Positions 36,231 to 43,389 of a stretch of DNA of 64,000 nt are shown here, piece by piece. This stretch comes from Arthrobacter sp. SPG23. Lineage in GTDB: Bacteria; Actinomycetota; Actinomycetes; Actinomycetales; Micrococcaceae. The position numbers and the translations under genes are program-made. The stretch is taken from the NCBI RefSeq assembly GCF_000876655.1, contig NZ_JYCN01000028.1:124001-188000 (forward strand). Direction: 5' to 3'. Below the pieces are notes generated by a model. It worked only from the letters and a program-made list of their open reading frames with translations, was not told the DNA's origin and searched no databases. The first letter of the stretch is position 1. Every line of letters begins with the position of its first letter.

Positions 36231-36809
36231 TTGGTCCGCCGCGGCGCGGGCCGCCGCGTCGATCCGCGAGCGGTGGGCGGCCCATTCCTCGGCGGTGCGC
36301 GATGTCAGGTTCGGGTCTCCCGGCCGCTGGCCTGCTGATCCGTCGATGAGCTCGCGGAGGATGTCGGCGTGGCCCAGGTGCTGGGCCGTTTCCACGCACA
36401 TGTGCACCAGGATCTGGTGGAGAGTGACGTGCCTGCGTTCCCCCGGCCACCAGGGCACTTCCCCTGGCGCGTCCAGCGGTAGCGCGTCAATCGTGGCGTC
36501 GCTGTGCTCAGCGGAGAACCGATGGAGTTCAACGATCTGCTCCCGAGTCTCCTCCGGGCCAGCCCACATGTCGGCGTCGGGTTCTGCGTCCTCGGCGTCC
36601 CACGGCAGGTCCCGCGGACTCGGGCGCCCGAAGACCTCGCCGAAGTATCCAAGCTGCACGCTGGCCACGTGCTTCACCAGGCCAAGCAGGTTGGTGCCGG
36701 TCGGCGTCAGGGGCCTCCGGGCGTCGTACTCGTCCAGCCCGTCGAGTTTGGCGAGGAGGTCCGCACGCCGCGTGCGCAGGTAGCGGTGCAGAGTTGCCTT
36801 GTCATCCAT
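36195..36809 (-). CDS. DinB/DUF664 family protein
   Basis: A 204-residue four-helix protein of the DinB/DUF664 group (mycothiol S-transferase relatives). The family layout is visible: an N-terminal T-N-L-L-G-L-V-K-H-V-A-S, an E-T-A-Q-H-L-G-H-A-D helix, and L-H-Q-I-L-V-H-M. Three histidines (K-H-V, V-H-M and Q-H-L-G-H) could bind metal. It may catalyse thiol transfer with mycothiol. ATG 36809 is preferred over GTG 36827. Its last residues and stop lie within two copies of repeat B, so the tail is repeat-derived. Confidence 0.85.
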   Translation of the reverse strand: MDDKATLHRYLRTRRADLLAKLDGLDEYDARRPLTPTGTNLLGLVKHVASVQLGYFGEVFGRPSPRDLPWDAEDAEPDADMWAGPEETREQIVELHRFSAEHSDATIDALPLDAPGEVPWWPGERRHVTLHQILVHMCVETAQHLGHADILRELIDGSAGQRPGDPNLTSRTAEEWAAHRSRIDAAARAAADQVRERPGNGGRW

Positions 36810-36835
36810 AGCGGGCACTATACCCACCCCTCGCC

Positions 36836-36881
36836 CAACGCTCTCTCACCTGGGGTCGGTAAATTCCCAACGCTCTTCCAC
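36836..36881 (+). repeat. Extragenic repeat family B, pair 2 (32-bp spacing)
   Basis: CAACGCTCTCTCAC at 36836-36849 and CAACGCTCTTCCAC at 36868-36881, starts 32 bp apart, upstream of the DinB/DUF664 start. They are inverted relative to pair 3. Confidence 0.8.
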
Positions 36882-37001
36882 TTGGTGTGCCGGTTGTCGG
36901 CCGCCTGATCACCCGCCGCCCTGATTGAACGGCGAAATGATCCGACAGGCGCACCGTGGAGATATCAGCAGGATGCAGGCCATCGAGTGATCAGCCGGGA
37001 C

Positions 37002-37047
37002 TGAGAGAGCGTCCCGGCTCAGGCAGCAACAACCGAGAGAGCGTCTA
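37002..37047 (-). repeat. Extragenic repeat family B, pair 3 (32-bp spacing)
   Basis: TGAGAGAGCGTCC at 37002-37014 and CGAGAGAGCGTCT at 37034-37046, starts 32 bp apart, in the opposite orientation to pair 2. The second copy runs into the EAL protein stop codon (37045-37047). Confidence 0.85.
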
Positions 37048-38172
37048 GTTGGCCGGGCCGGTAGATCCCGACGTGGACGCCTCGCGGTGGGCCGACGTTC
37101 GCCAGGCGGCCCAGTCGAGCGGCTGGACCGAGGGGCGGCCCAGGAGGTATCCCTGCCCGTAGGCCATCCCAAGGTCCATGACCGCGGTGAGCTCGGCCTG
37201 GGTTTCGATTCCCTCGGCAACCAGGTCCGCGCCAACCTGCCGGGCAAACTCCACCATGGCCGCGCCCAGGGTTTTCTGGCCCGCGGCGTGGTCGATTCCT
37301 GCGATGAGGCTGCGGTCGAGCTTAATGATGTCCGGGCTGAGGTGCGTGACCTGGCTCATCGAACCGAAGCCCGCGCCGGCGCCGTCAACAGCAACCCGAA
37401 GTCCGCGCGAACGAAGCGGTGCCAGTGCCTCCACCACAGGATCGTATTCGTATTCGGCAAGGCGTTCCGTCAGTTCGACGACGATCCGGTCCACCGCCAG
37501 TTGGGACTGCTCCACGAACGCCCGGAGCCGGGGGTCCAGGCACGTGGCCGGTGAGAGGTTCAACGCCACGTAGACGTGCGGCGGCAATTGTTCCGCGGCC
37601 ACAAGGGCTGCCTGCAGGGCGGCAAATTCAAGGTCCGTCCCGAGGCCGACGGCAGCGGCCTCGTTGAACCAGTGATCCGCGCTGGCGCCGTCGTCGCTGA
37701 CAAAACGCGTCAAGGCCTCAACGCCGACGACGTTCCTGCCGGCAAGCTCGTGGATGGGCTGGAACGCGGTGAGGAGCATCCTGTCGCCGAGGATCGCCTC
37801 GATGCGGCGCCTGCTCCGGCGGGTGAACAGCACCGTGTTGCCGTAGTCCTCGTCGGGAGTCGGCAAATCAGGGCTGGGCAGGTTGGGCTCGGAATCGTCC
37901 GACTGCTCATCCGTGATGCTCCGTGTGGCCATGAGGTGCTCCAGGAGGGCGCGCTCGGGATTCCCCGGGTGCGATTCCATCCGGCTGCGCAACTGCTCAC
38001 GTGCCCACTCGCTCTGCGGAGTGGCGTCATCCAGTACGGACTCGATGATGTCCCACGCCTGTCCACGGATCGTCGGATCACTCACGTCCGAAGGCGGGTT
38101 CGGCTGCGGTCCCCGGTACGCAGTCGATTCTCCATCGGTCAATGCTGGAAAAGAATTCTCATCCATTGACAT
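37045..38172 (-). CDS. EAL domain protein (c-di-GMP phosphodiesterase-like, altered metal site)
   Basis: A 375-residue cytoplasmic protein. Residues 1-110 are acidic with no recognised domain; residues about 125-365 are an EAL domain. Present are V-E-A-L-T-R, N-L-S-P, E-L-T-E-R, I-K-L-D-R and A-E-G-I-E-T. The usual D-D-F-G-T-G loop reads D-G-A-G-A-G, so the second aspartate of the two-metal site is missing. It may bind c-di-GMP without efficient hydrolysis, or be a regulator. No GGDEF domain. ATG 38172 has AAAGGAA 6 nt upstream. Confidence 0.85.
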   Translation of the reverse strand: MSMDENSFPALTDGESTAYRGPQPNPPSDVSDPTIRGQAWDIIESVLDDATPQSEWAREQLRSRMESHPGNPERALLEHLMATRSITDEQSDDSEPNLPSPDLPTPDEDYGNTVLFTRRSRRRIEAILGDRMLLTAFQPIHELAGRNVVGVEALTRFVSDDGASADHWFNEAAAVGLGTDLEFAALQAALVAAEQLPPHVYVALNLSPATCLDPRLRAFVEQSQLAVDRIVVELTERLAEYEYDPVVEALAPLRSRGLRVAVDGAGAGFGSMSQVTHLSPDIIKLDRSLIAGIDHAAGQKTLGAAMVEFARQVGADLVAEGIETQAELTAVMDLGMAYGQGYLLGRPSVQPLDWAAWRTSAHREASTSGSTGPAN

Positions 38173-38195
38173 TGGCTATTCCTTTATAAGAGCTG

Positions 38196-38217
38196 GTCCC
38201 GGCTGAGCCCGGGACCC
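38196..38217. other. Stem-loop in the 5' region of the EAL gene
   Basis: GGTCCCGG-CTGAGC-CCGGGACC is a perfect 8-bp hairpin 23 bp upstream of the EAL start codon. Role unknown; it could be an mRNA leader structure. Confidence 0.5.
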
Positions 38218-38339
38218 GTCCTTGACTACACCGCATACTTGTTTCGAGGATGCGGGAACCGCGAACGTTTCAAAAGAGTACAACGAGACCGGTCTGTCTG
38301 TCTCTAGCCGTATCCGAGTCGTGATGCTAAGCACGCGAG

Positions 38340-39374
38340 CTAATCCTCCACGAATTCGGCCGCCAGGTGGATATGATTGTCGGCCAGCCATACCGGATTG
38401 AAGGCCTTGCTCAGGTAGTTGCTGCCGGCGTCGGGCGCTATCGCCACCACCACGGACCCGTGCGGGGCGGCCCGCGCAACCCTGAGGGCGGCTGCCACCG
38501 CAAGCCCGGACGAGGGCCCCAGGGACAGTCCCTCTTCATTCAGCAACCGGTGCTCCGTGGTGTACACCTCGTTGTCTGGAATGCGCAGGAAACGGTCCAC
38601 GATGGCGCGGTCGAATATTTTGGGCCACTCGGCCTGGGGCCAGGAGTTACCCACGCCGTCAACCAGGATCTTGCCCGGGTGGCCCCCGCTGTACACGGAG
38701 CCAACAGGATCCGCGGCGATCACCTCCACATGGCCGCCGGTCTTTTCCTTCAGGTACCGGCCGTTGCCGCTGATGGTGCCGCCGGTGCCGATACCGGCCA
38801 CGAAATGGGTCACTTTCCCGGACGTCTGCTGCCAGATCTCCGGCGCTGTCCCTTCGTAGTGGGCCAGCGGATTGGCCGGATTGTCGAACTGTTGCGGCCG
38901 CCAGGCTCCCGGATTCTCCGCCGTGATCCGGGCCGCGACGGCCCGCGCGTTCTCCGGCGACTCCGACGGCGCGGTCCAGTCCGTCACCACCACCCTGGCG
39001 CCATAACGGTGCAGCGCGGCGAGCTTCTCGGATGAGATGGTGTCCCCGGTGACCACCACCACGGGGTGTCCGGTCAGTGCACCGATCAGCGCCAGCCCGA
39101 TCCCGGTGTTCCCGGAGGTGCTCTCCACGATGGTTGCGCCCGGCCGGAGTTCACCGCTGCGCTCAGCGGCCCGGACCATGCTCAGCGCCGTCCGGTCTTT
39201 GATGGATCCGCCCGGATTGTCGGATTCGAGCTTGACGTAGACCGCGCTGCCCAGGCCCCTGCCCAGGACGTCCAGTGGCACCAGCGGGGTGTTCCCCACC
39301 TGGGCCAGGACGGCTGCGGCATCCGCCGCAACATCGGCGTCCCGGACCGCGTGCCTGCCTGTCATGGTGCTCAT
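38340..39374 (-). CDS. PLP-dependent cysteine synthase/cystathionine beta-synthase-like enzyme
   Basis: A 344-residue fold-type II PLP enzyme. The cofactor lysine is in G-G-S-I-K-D-R, the substrate loop is S-T-S-G-N-T-G, and the phosphate cradle is G-I-G-T-G-G-T. There are no CBS regulatory domains. It carries out beta-replacement, making cysteine or a related amino acid from an activated serine. It overlaps the upstream lyase gene by 4 bp and is the last gene of a three-gene operon with a flavin monooxygenase, so a specialised sulfur-salvage role is likelier than housekeeping cysteine synthesis. Confidence 0.88.
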   Translation of the reverse strand: MSTMTGRHAVRDADVAADAAAVLAQVGNTPLVPLDVLGRGLGSAVYVKLESDNPGGSIKDRTALSMVRAAERSGELRPGATIVESTSGNTGIGLALIGALTGHPVVVVTGDTISSEKLAALHRYGARVVVTDWTAPSESPENARAVAARITAENPGAWRPQQFDNPANPLAHYEGTAPEIWQQTSGKVTHFVAGIGTGGTISGNGRYLKEKTGGHVEVIAADPVGSVYSGGHPGKILVDGVGNSWPQAEWPKIFDRAIVDRFLRIPDNEVYTTEHRLLNEEGLSLGPSSGLAVAAALRVARAAPHGSVVVAIAPDAGSNYLSKAFNPVWLADNHIHLAAEFVED

Positions 39375-40987
39375 CGTTGCCTTTCCGTGCCGCTGGCGGG
39401 CCCGCCGGTGGTGCGGGTTTCCGGGGCGGCGTCCAGGGCACTGTTGAAGCCGTTGCAGAGGAAGGCGTCCAGTTCGGCGCGGGCCTGCTCCACGAGCGCT
39501 GCCGCCGGCAGGTGCCGGGCCAGCAGGGGGGAAAGACGCTCGACGACGGCACCCGTCCCCTTTCCCAGCGGCCGCACCGCACGCGACTCAGCTCCGCCCA
39601 GCAGGTACGCGGCGGTCAGCGCCTCAATGGCGAGCAGCCTCCCGGCGGCATCCACGGAACGCTCCAGCAGCTGGAGGGCCAGCGGGGCCAGCGTTGAGTG
39701 GTCTTCGACATCCGCAGACAGCGTGGGCGCACCAAGGGTGGCCGGCGCCGCCAGGACTTTGAGCTCGGACAACAGGCCTGCCGCCGAGTACCACAGCAGT
39801 CCGGGCAGCTCTTCCGGCTCCAGCGGTGCTCCGTTCCTGGCAGCCTCGAGGTGCCGTTGACGGATCCGCCGCTGCGGCGGATAAAGCTTGGCAATCCGGC
39901 GTTCGCTGCTGATCCCGAGATGGGCCAGCCCCAGGCGCAGCGCCTCGAATGCGAGCGCCAGCTGCATGGGCTGGAAGTTCCCGCCGGAGACCATCCGCCC
40001 GGACCCGATGTCGGTGAGCGGGTTGTCGCCGCGGCCGTTCAGCTCCACCTCCAGGGCATCCTCCAGTGCCGTGATCTGCCACCGGACGGCGCCGTGGGTC
40101 TGGGGTGCCGCGCGGAAGGAGAGCGCGTCCTGCACGGATGCCTCCCGGGCCGGATCCTCCAGCCACCCGTCCTCCAGGAGCCGGAGCACATGGGCCGCAG
40201 TGACCGACTGCCCGTGGACGGCTTTGGCCGCCTGCACAGCCGGCGAAAACGGGCTGAGGTTGCCGCCGCCGTCGTGCCTTGCCGTCGCCTCAAGCGACAG
40301 CGCGAGCGCGGTGTCCGCAAGGTCGGCGAGCCGCAGGAGGCGGTGCAGCACCAGCGCGCCGACGCCGATTGAATAGGAGTTGGAGCTGACCAGGGCCAGG
40401 GCTTCGCCGGGCGCGAGTTCCAGGGGCGCCAGCCCGGCGTCGGCCAGTGCCTGCCCGCCGGGCAGCAGCCGCCCGTCCGCCCCAACGGCCTGGCCTTCCC
40501 CGATGGCGACGGCGGCCACGGCGGCAAGGTGGGTCAGGTCGGCGGAACCTACGGATCCGTCGCGCGGGATGGCGGGGACCACGCCCCGGTTGAGCATTTC
40601 GGCATAGAAGCGGGCTGTCTCCGGCCGGACTCCGGAGCCGCCGCGACTGAAGCCCACCAGCCGCGCCAGGATCACGGCCCGGACTTCATCAGCGCCGAGC
40701 AGCTCCCCCACCCCGCTGTTGTGATAACGGACCACCTGCACCTGGTAGGCGAGGATCGACTTCTCGTCCACGGCGGTGTCCCGGCCTGACCCCAGCAGCG
40801 TGTTGAGGCCGTAGACGCGGCGGCCGGAGTCGATGGTCCGCTGCACCACCTCCCGCGAGAGCCCGATCAGTTCCAGGGCGTCCACGCTCAGGACGAACTT
40901 CACAGCCGGATCAGCCGCGGCCCCGGCGAGGTCCCTTGCCCGCAGGTGCGCCGTGCCGATCAGGAAGTTCCCGCTGCCGCTGCCCAT
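39371..40987 (-). CDS. Aromatic amino acid lyase (HAL/PAL) homologue lacking the MIO triad
   Basis: A 538-residue member of the histidine/phenylalanine ammonia-lyase superfamily. Conserved regions are V-Y-G-L-N-T, R-Y-H-N-S-G-V-G, S-G-V-R-P-E, Q-D-A-L-S-F-R-A-A-P-Q-T-H-G and S-G-G-N-F-Q-P. The MIO-forming Ala-Ser-Gly in GSVGASGDL is absent: the segment near residues 145-152 reads GSVGSADL, one residue shorter. The tyrosine-loop G-F-G is L-L-G. It may eliminate an amine without MIO, as reported for ergothionase-type relatives, or use another chemistry. It lies between the monooxygenase (5 bp) and cysteine-synthase-like gene (4-bp overlap). Confidence 0.85.
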   Translation of the reverse strand: MGSGSGNFLIGTAHLRARDLAGAAADPAVKFVLSVDALELIGLSREVVQRTIDSGRRVYGLNTLLGSGRDTAVDEKSILAYQVQVVRYHNSGVGELLGADEVRAVILARLVGFSRGGSGVRPETARFYAEMLNRGVVPAIPRDGSVGSADLTHLAAVAAVAIGEGQAVGADGRLLPGGQALADAGLAPLELAPGEALALVSSNSYSIGVGALVLHRLLRLADLADTALALSLEATARHDGGGNLSPFSPAVQAAKAVHGQSVTAAHVLRLLEDGWLEDPAREASVQDALSFRAAPQTHGAVRWQITALEDALEVELNGRGDNPLTDIGSGRMVSGGNFQPMQLALAFEALRLGLAHLGISSERRIAKLYPPQRRIRQRHLEAARNGAPLEPEELPGLLWYSAAGLLSELKVLAAPATLGAPTLSADVEDHSTLAPLALQLLERSVDAAGRLLAIEALTAAYLLGGAESRAVRPLGKGTGAVVERLSPLLARHLPAAALVEQARAELDAFLCNGFNSALDAAPETRTTGGPASGTERQR

Positions 40988-40992
40988 GGCGA

Positions 40993-42321
40993 CTAGAAGT
41001 CCAGCAGGTTCCGGCGGAAGCCGCCGTCGCCATAGCTTGTCCGGAGCAGCCCGCGGCGCCGCAGCACCGGGGCCAAGCGGTCCAGCACGCCGTGAACGGT
41101 GGCCGGATCAACGAAACCGGAGAACAGGAACCCGTCCCCGCCCACCTGGGCGCCGGTTTCCTCCAGGTAGTCGGCGATCTCGTCGGCCGTGCCGATGATG
41201 CTGTCCCCCGCGCCGCCGCTGCGGGCCTGCAGGAGCTGGCGCAGCGTGGACCCGGGCGGGCCCGCCTTGGCGAAATGGTCCAGGGTGCCCTGGTTGCTGT
41301 TCGTGGTGAGTTCGGGGAGCGGAGCGTCGAGGTCGAACTGTTTGAAGTCGATCACGGAGAGGTAGGAGATGGAGTTCAACTGGCTGTCGATGTCGCGCTG
41401 GGTGAGCTGGCGGCGCTGCTCCCGCAGCTCATCCCCTTCGGCACGGGAGCCCACCACGGTGGGCTTAAGGACATACAGCACCTTGACGTCGTCGGGGTTC
41501 CGTCCTGCCGCGGCCGCCTCGGCCCGGATCGAATCGCGGTAGGCCTTCATGCTGTCAGCACCCCTGGCCAGGGCAATTGCGACGTCCGCGTTGCCGCCGG
41601 CGAACGCCTTGCCCCGCGGCGACGCTCCGGCCTGCACCAGCACCGGTTCCTCAGGCAGCGGCGCGGTGTTCAGCGGCCCCCGGACTTTAAAGAATTCGCC
41701 GTCGTGGTTGATCGGGTGGACCTTCGTATGGTCCGCGAAGACGCCTGCCACCGCGTCCTCCACGATGGCGTCCGGCTCCCAGCTGCGCCAAAGTTTGCGC
41801 ACCACGTCAACGAACTCCTCCGCCTTCTCGTAGCGGAGGTCATGCTCGATCTGCTGGTCCAGCCCGTAGTTCTGCGCGGCAAGGTCACTGCCGGAGGTCA
41901 CCACGTTCCAGCCGAGCTGGCCGCTGGAGAAGTGCTGCAGCGTGGCCAGCAGACGCGCAGCGGTGAACGGCGGGTAGAAGGACGCACTGATGGTGGGAAC
42001 AATGCCGAGGTGGTCCGTGGCGGAGAGCAGGTAGGGCACCAGGGCCAACGGATCGTGCTTGGGCGCGAAGGACGCCTGCGCCAGCGACACTTCGGCGGTC
42101 CCCCCGTACGTGTCCGGCACCGTGAGGGAATCCTCGATGATGAACAGGTCCAGCCCGGCGCGTTCGAATTCCCGCACCGCGTGCTGGTACAGGGCGGGTT
42201 TTTTCCAGTCGTATCCGATGCCGTACCCGGGCGTGCCCCAGCCCTGGACGCCGAAACCGTGACCCACGAACCAACCGAAGTGCAGCATGGGACTGACTGT
42301 ATTCCGGTTCGATTCATTCAC
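40993..42321 (-). CDS. LLM-class flavin-dependent monooxygenase (NtaA/SnaA/DszA family)
   Basis: A 442-residue luciferase-like TIM-barrel enzyme using reduced flavin from a separate reductase. Family marks are F-I-I-E-D-S-L near residue 60, T-S-A-S-F-Y-P-P-F-T-A-A-R-L (here starting I-S-A-S), G-W-N-V-V-T-S, and Q-A-G-A-S-P-R-G-K-A-F-A. NtaA/DszA relatives oxidise chelators or organosulfur compounds such as sulfones. No partner flavin reductase is nearby. First gene of the operon, divergent from the SAM-IV-controlled methionine operon, so an organosulfur substrate is plausible. Confidence 0.9.
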   Translation of the reverse strand: MNESNRNTVSPMLHFGWFVGHGFGVQGWGTPGYGIGYDWKKPALYQHAVREFERAGLDLFIIEDSLTVPDTYGGTAEVSLAQASFAPKHDPLALVPYLLSATDHLGIVPTISASFYPPFTAARLLATLQHFSSGQLGWNVVTSGSDLAAQNYGLDQQIEHDLRYEKAEEFVDVVRKLWRSWEPDAIVEDAVAGVFADHTKVHPINHDGEFFKVRGPLNTAPLPEEPVLVQAGASPRGKAFAGGNADVAIALARGADSMKAYRDSIRAEAAAAGRNPDDVKVLYVLKPTVVGSRAEGDELREQRRQLTQRDIDSQLNSISYLSVIDFKQFDLDAPLPELTTNSNQGTLDHFAKAGPPGSTLRQLLQARSGGAGDSIIGTADEIADYLEETGAQVGGDGFLFSGFVDPATVHGVLDRLAPVLRRRGLLRTSYGDGGFRRNLLDF

Positions 42322-42475
42322 GGCTGCCTGATTTCATCCGGCGTGACGGCGGTTCATCTCCCGTCATTATCCTCCCGGCGGTGGCATTTGTAACTGCAAT
42401 CCGGGGTCACGTACCGGGCATGGACGGTGCCCCTATGGCGCCGCGGTGCGGCCGGTCCCGTTACGGAAGATGACG

Positions 42476-42501
42476 ACGACGGCGGTGCGGGCCGCCGTCG
42501 T
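42476..42501. other. Perfect hairpin between the monooxygenase operon and the SAM-IV riboswitch
   Basis: ACGACGGCGG-TGCGGG-CCGCCGTCGT is a 10-bp stem with a 6-nt loop, followed by a T5 run at 42512-42516. It resembles a rightward terminator, yet no rightward gene precedes it. The rest of the 325-bp gap (42322-42646) holds the riboswitch and presumed promoters. Confidence 0.55.
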
Positions 42502-42521
42502 AAGTGTTACGTTTTTGGGGA

Positions 42522-42632
42522 GTAATGAGAACCGGCGCCAAGCCCTGACTGGCCGGTCGGCAACCCTCCTTCCGCGGCGGGGTGCCTCAGGTGAATACTC
42601 GGCATATCGATACTCGAGTTGCAAGCGTGAGA
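42522..42632 (+). ncRNA. SAM-IV riboswitch
   Basis: The leader carries the SAM-IV core: GCGCCAAGCCCTGACTGGCC, then GGTCGGCAACCCTCC, then CGCGGCGGGGTGCCTCAGG and TGAATACTC, matching the actinobacterial SAM-IV class (as before mycobacterial methionine genes) in order and spacing. The pseudoknot-forming segment follows before the ribosome-binding site AGAAGGAG (42631-42638). SAM binding should reduce expression of the DUF1737-rhodanese-metZ operon. Confidence 0.87.
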
Positions 42633-42646
42633 GAAGGAGATCCGTC

Positions 42647-42982
42647 GTGTCCGACGCACCCGCACCGCTGGCCCCGGCCGCCGAACTGGCCGCCGCCGAC
42701 CAAAACCCGCCCGTGGCGCTGCCGCAGGAAAAGCTGTCCTACCGGCTCATCACCGGCCCCGATGACCGTTCGTTCTGCGAGCGCATCTCAGCCGCACTGG
42801 CTGATGGTTATGTCCTCCACGGGAGCCCGGCGGCAACCTTCAACGGCACCAGCGTGATCGTGGCCCAGGCCGTGATCCTGCCCGAGGCCGTCGCCAGCTC
42901 CGACGCTGCAGTGGCAACCGCAGTGGACGAACTTGAGTTCGACGCCGATCTGTCCGGCGAAGCTTTCGAGGGCCACGCGTGA
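42647..42982 (+). CDS. DUF1737 domain-containing protein
   Basis: A 111-residue protein. After a Pro/Ala-rich N-terminus it shows the DUF1737 pattern: Y-R-L-I-T-G-P-D-D, then F-C-E-R-I, then G-Y-V-L-H-G-S-P. GTG 42647 is 8 nt after AAGGAG in the riboswitch expression region. First gene of the SAM-controlled operon; overlaps the rhodanese gene by 4 bp (GTGA). The function of DUF1737 is unknown; context suggests a part in methionine or sulfide metabolism. Confidence 0.82.
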   Translation: MSDAPAPLAPAAELAAADQNPPVALPQEKLSYRLITGPDDRSFCERISAALADGYVLHGSPAATFNGTSVIVAQAVILPEAVASSDAAVATAVDELEFDADLSGEAFEGHA

Positions 42983-43389
42983 GCTACGCAGGGGACCTGA
43001 GCCCGCAGGACGCCTGGGCCAAACTCGAACAGGGCGCGGTCCTGGTGGATGTGCGCACTGAGGGCGAGTGGGCGCACATCGGCATCCCGGACACCAAGGC
43101 CACGGACAACGATCCCCTCTTCATCCAGTGGACCTTCCCCGGCGGCATCCCCAACCCGGATTTTGTCGACCAACTGAAGCAACAGGCACCCGAGGACTCC
43201 GGCGTCGAGCTGGTGTTCCTCTGCCGTTCCGGTGTCCGGTCCGTCGCTGCTGCGATTGCCGCCACGCGGGCCGGGTTCACCGCCTACAACGTCCTCGAAG
43301 GGTTTGAAGGCGAACCGGACCGATTCGGCGAACGCACCGTCAACGGCTGGAAGAACCGCGGACTGCCCACCAACCTCGGAAAGAACTAA
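42979..43389 (+). CDS. Rhodanese-like protein of the methionine operon
   Basis: A 136-residue rhodanese domain with V-L-V-D-V-R-T-E-G-E-W, the active loop C-R-S-G-V-R-S, and a closing G-W-K-N-R-G-L-P. GTG start in 4-bp overlap with the DUF1737 gene; the next start codon follows its stop directly. It may hand sulfide or sulfane sulfur to the sulfhydrylase encoded next. Confidence 0.9.
   Translation: MSYAGDLSPQDAWAKLEQGAVLVDVRTEGEWAHIGIPDTKATDNDPLFIQWTFPGGIPNPDFVDQLKQQAPEDSGVELVFLCRSGVRSVAAAIAATRAGFTAYNVLEGFEGEPDRFGERTVNGWKNRGLPTNLGKN

Noticed and set aside
36185..37047. Family B repeats as a CRISPR array
   Set aside because: Only two copies per site, a 12-14 bp motif, spacers about 18-20 bp, and no cas genes.
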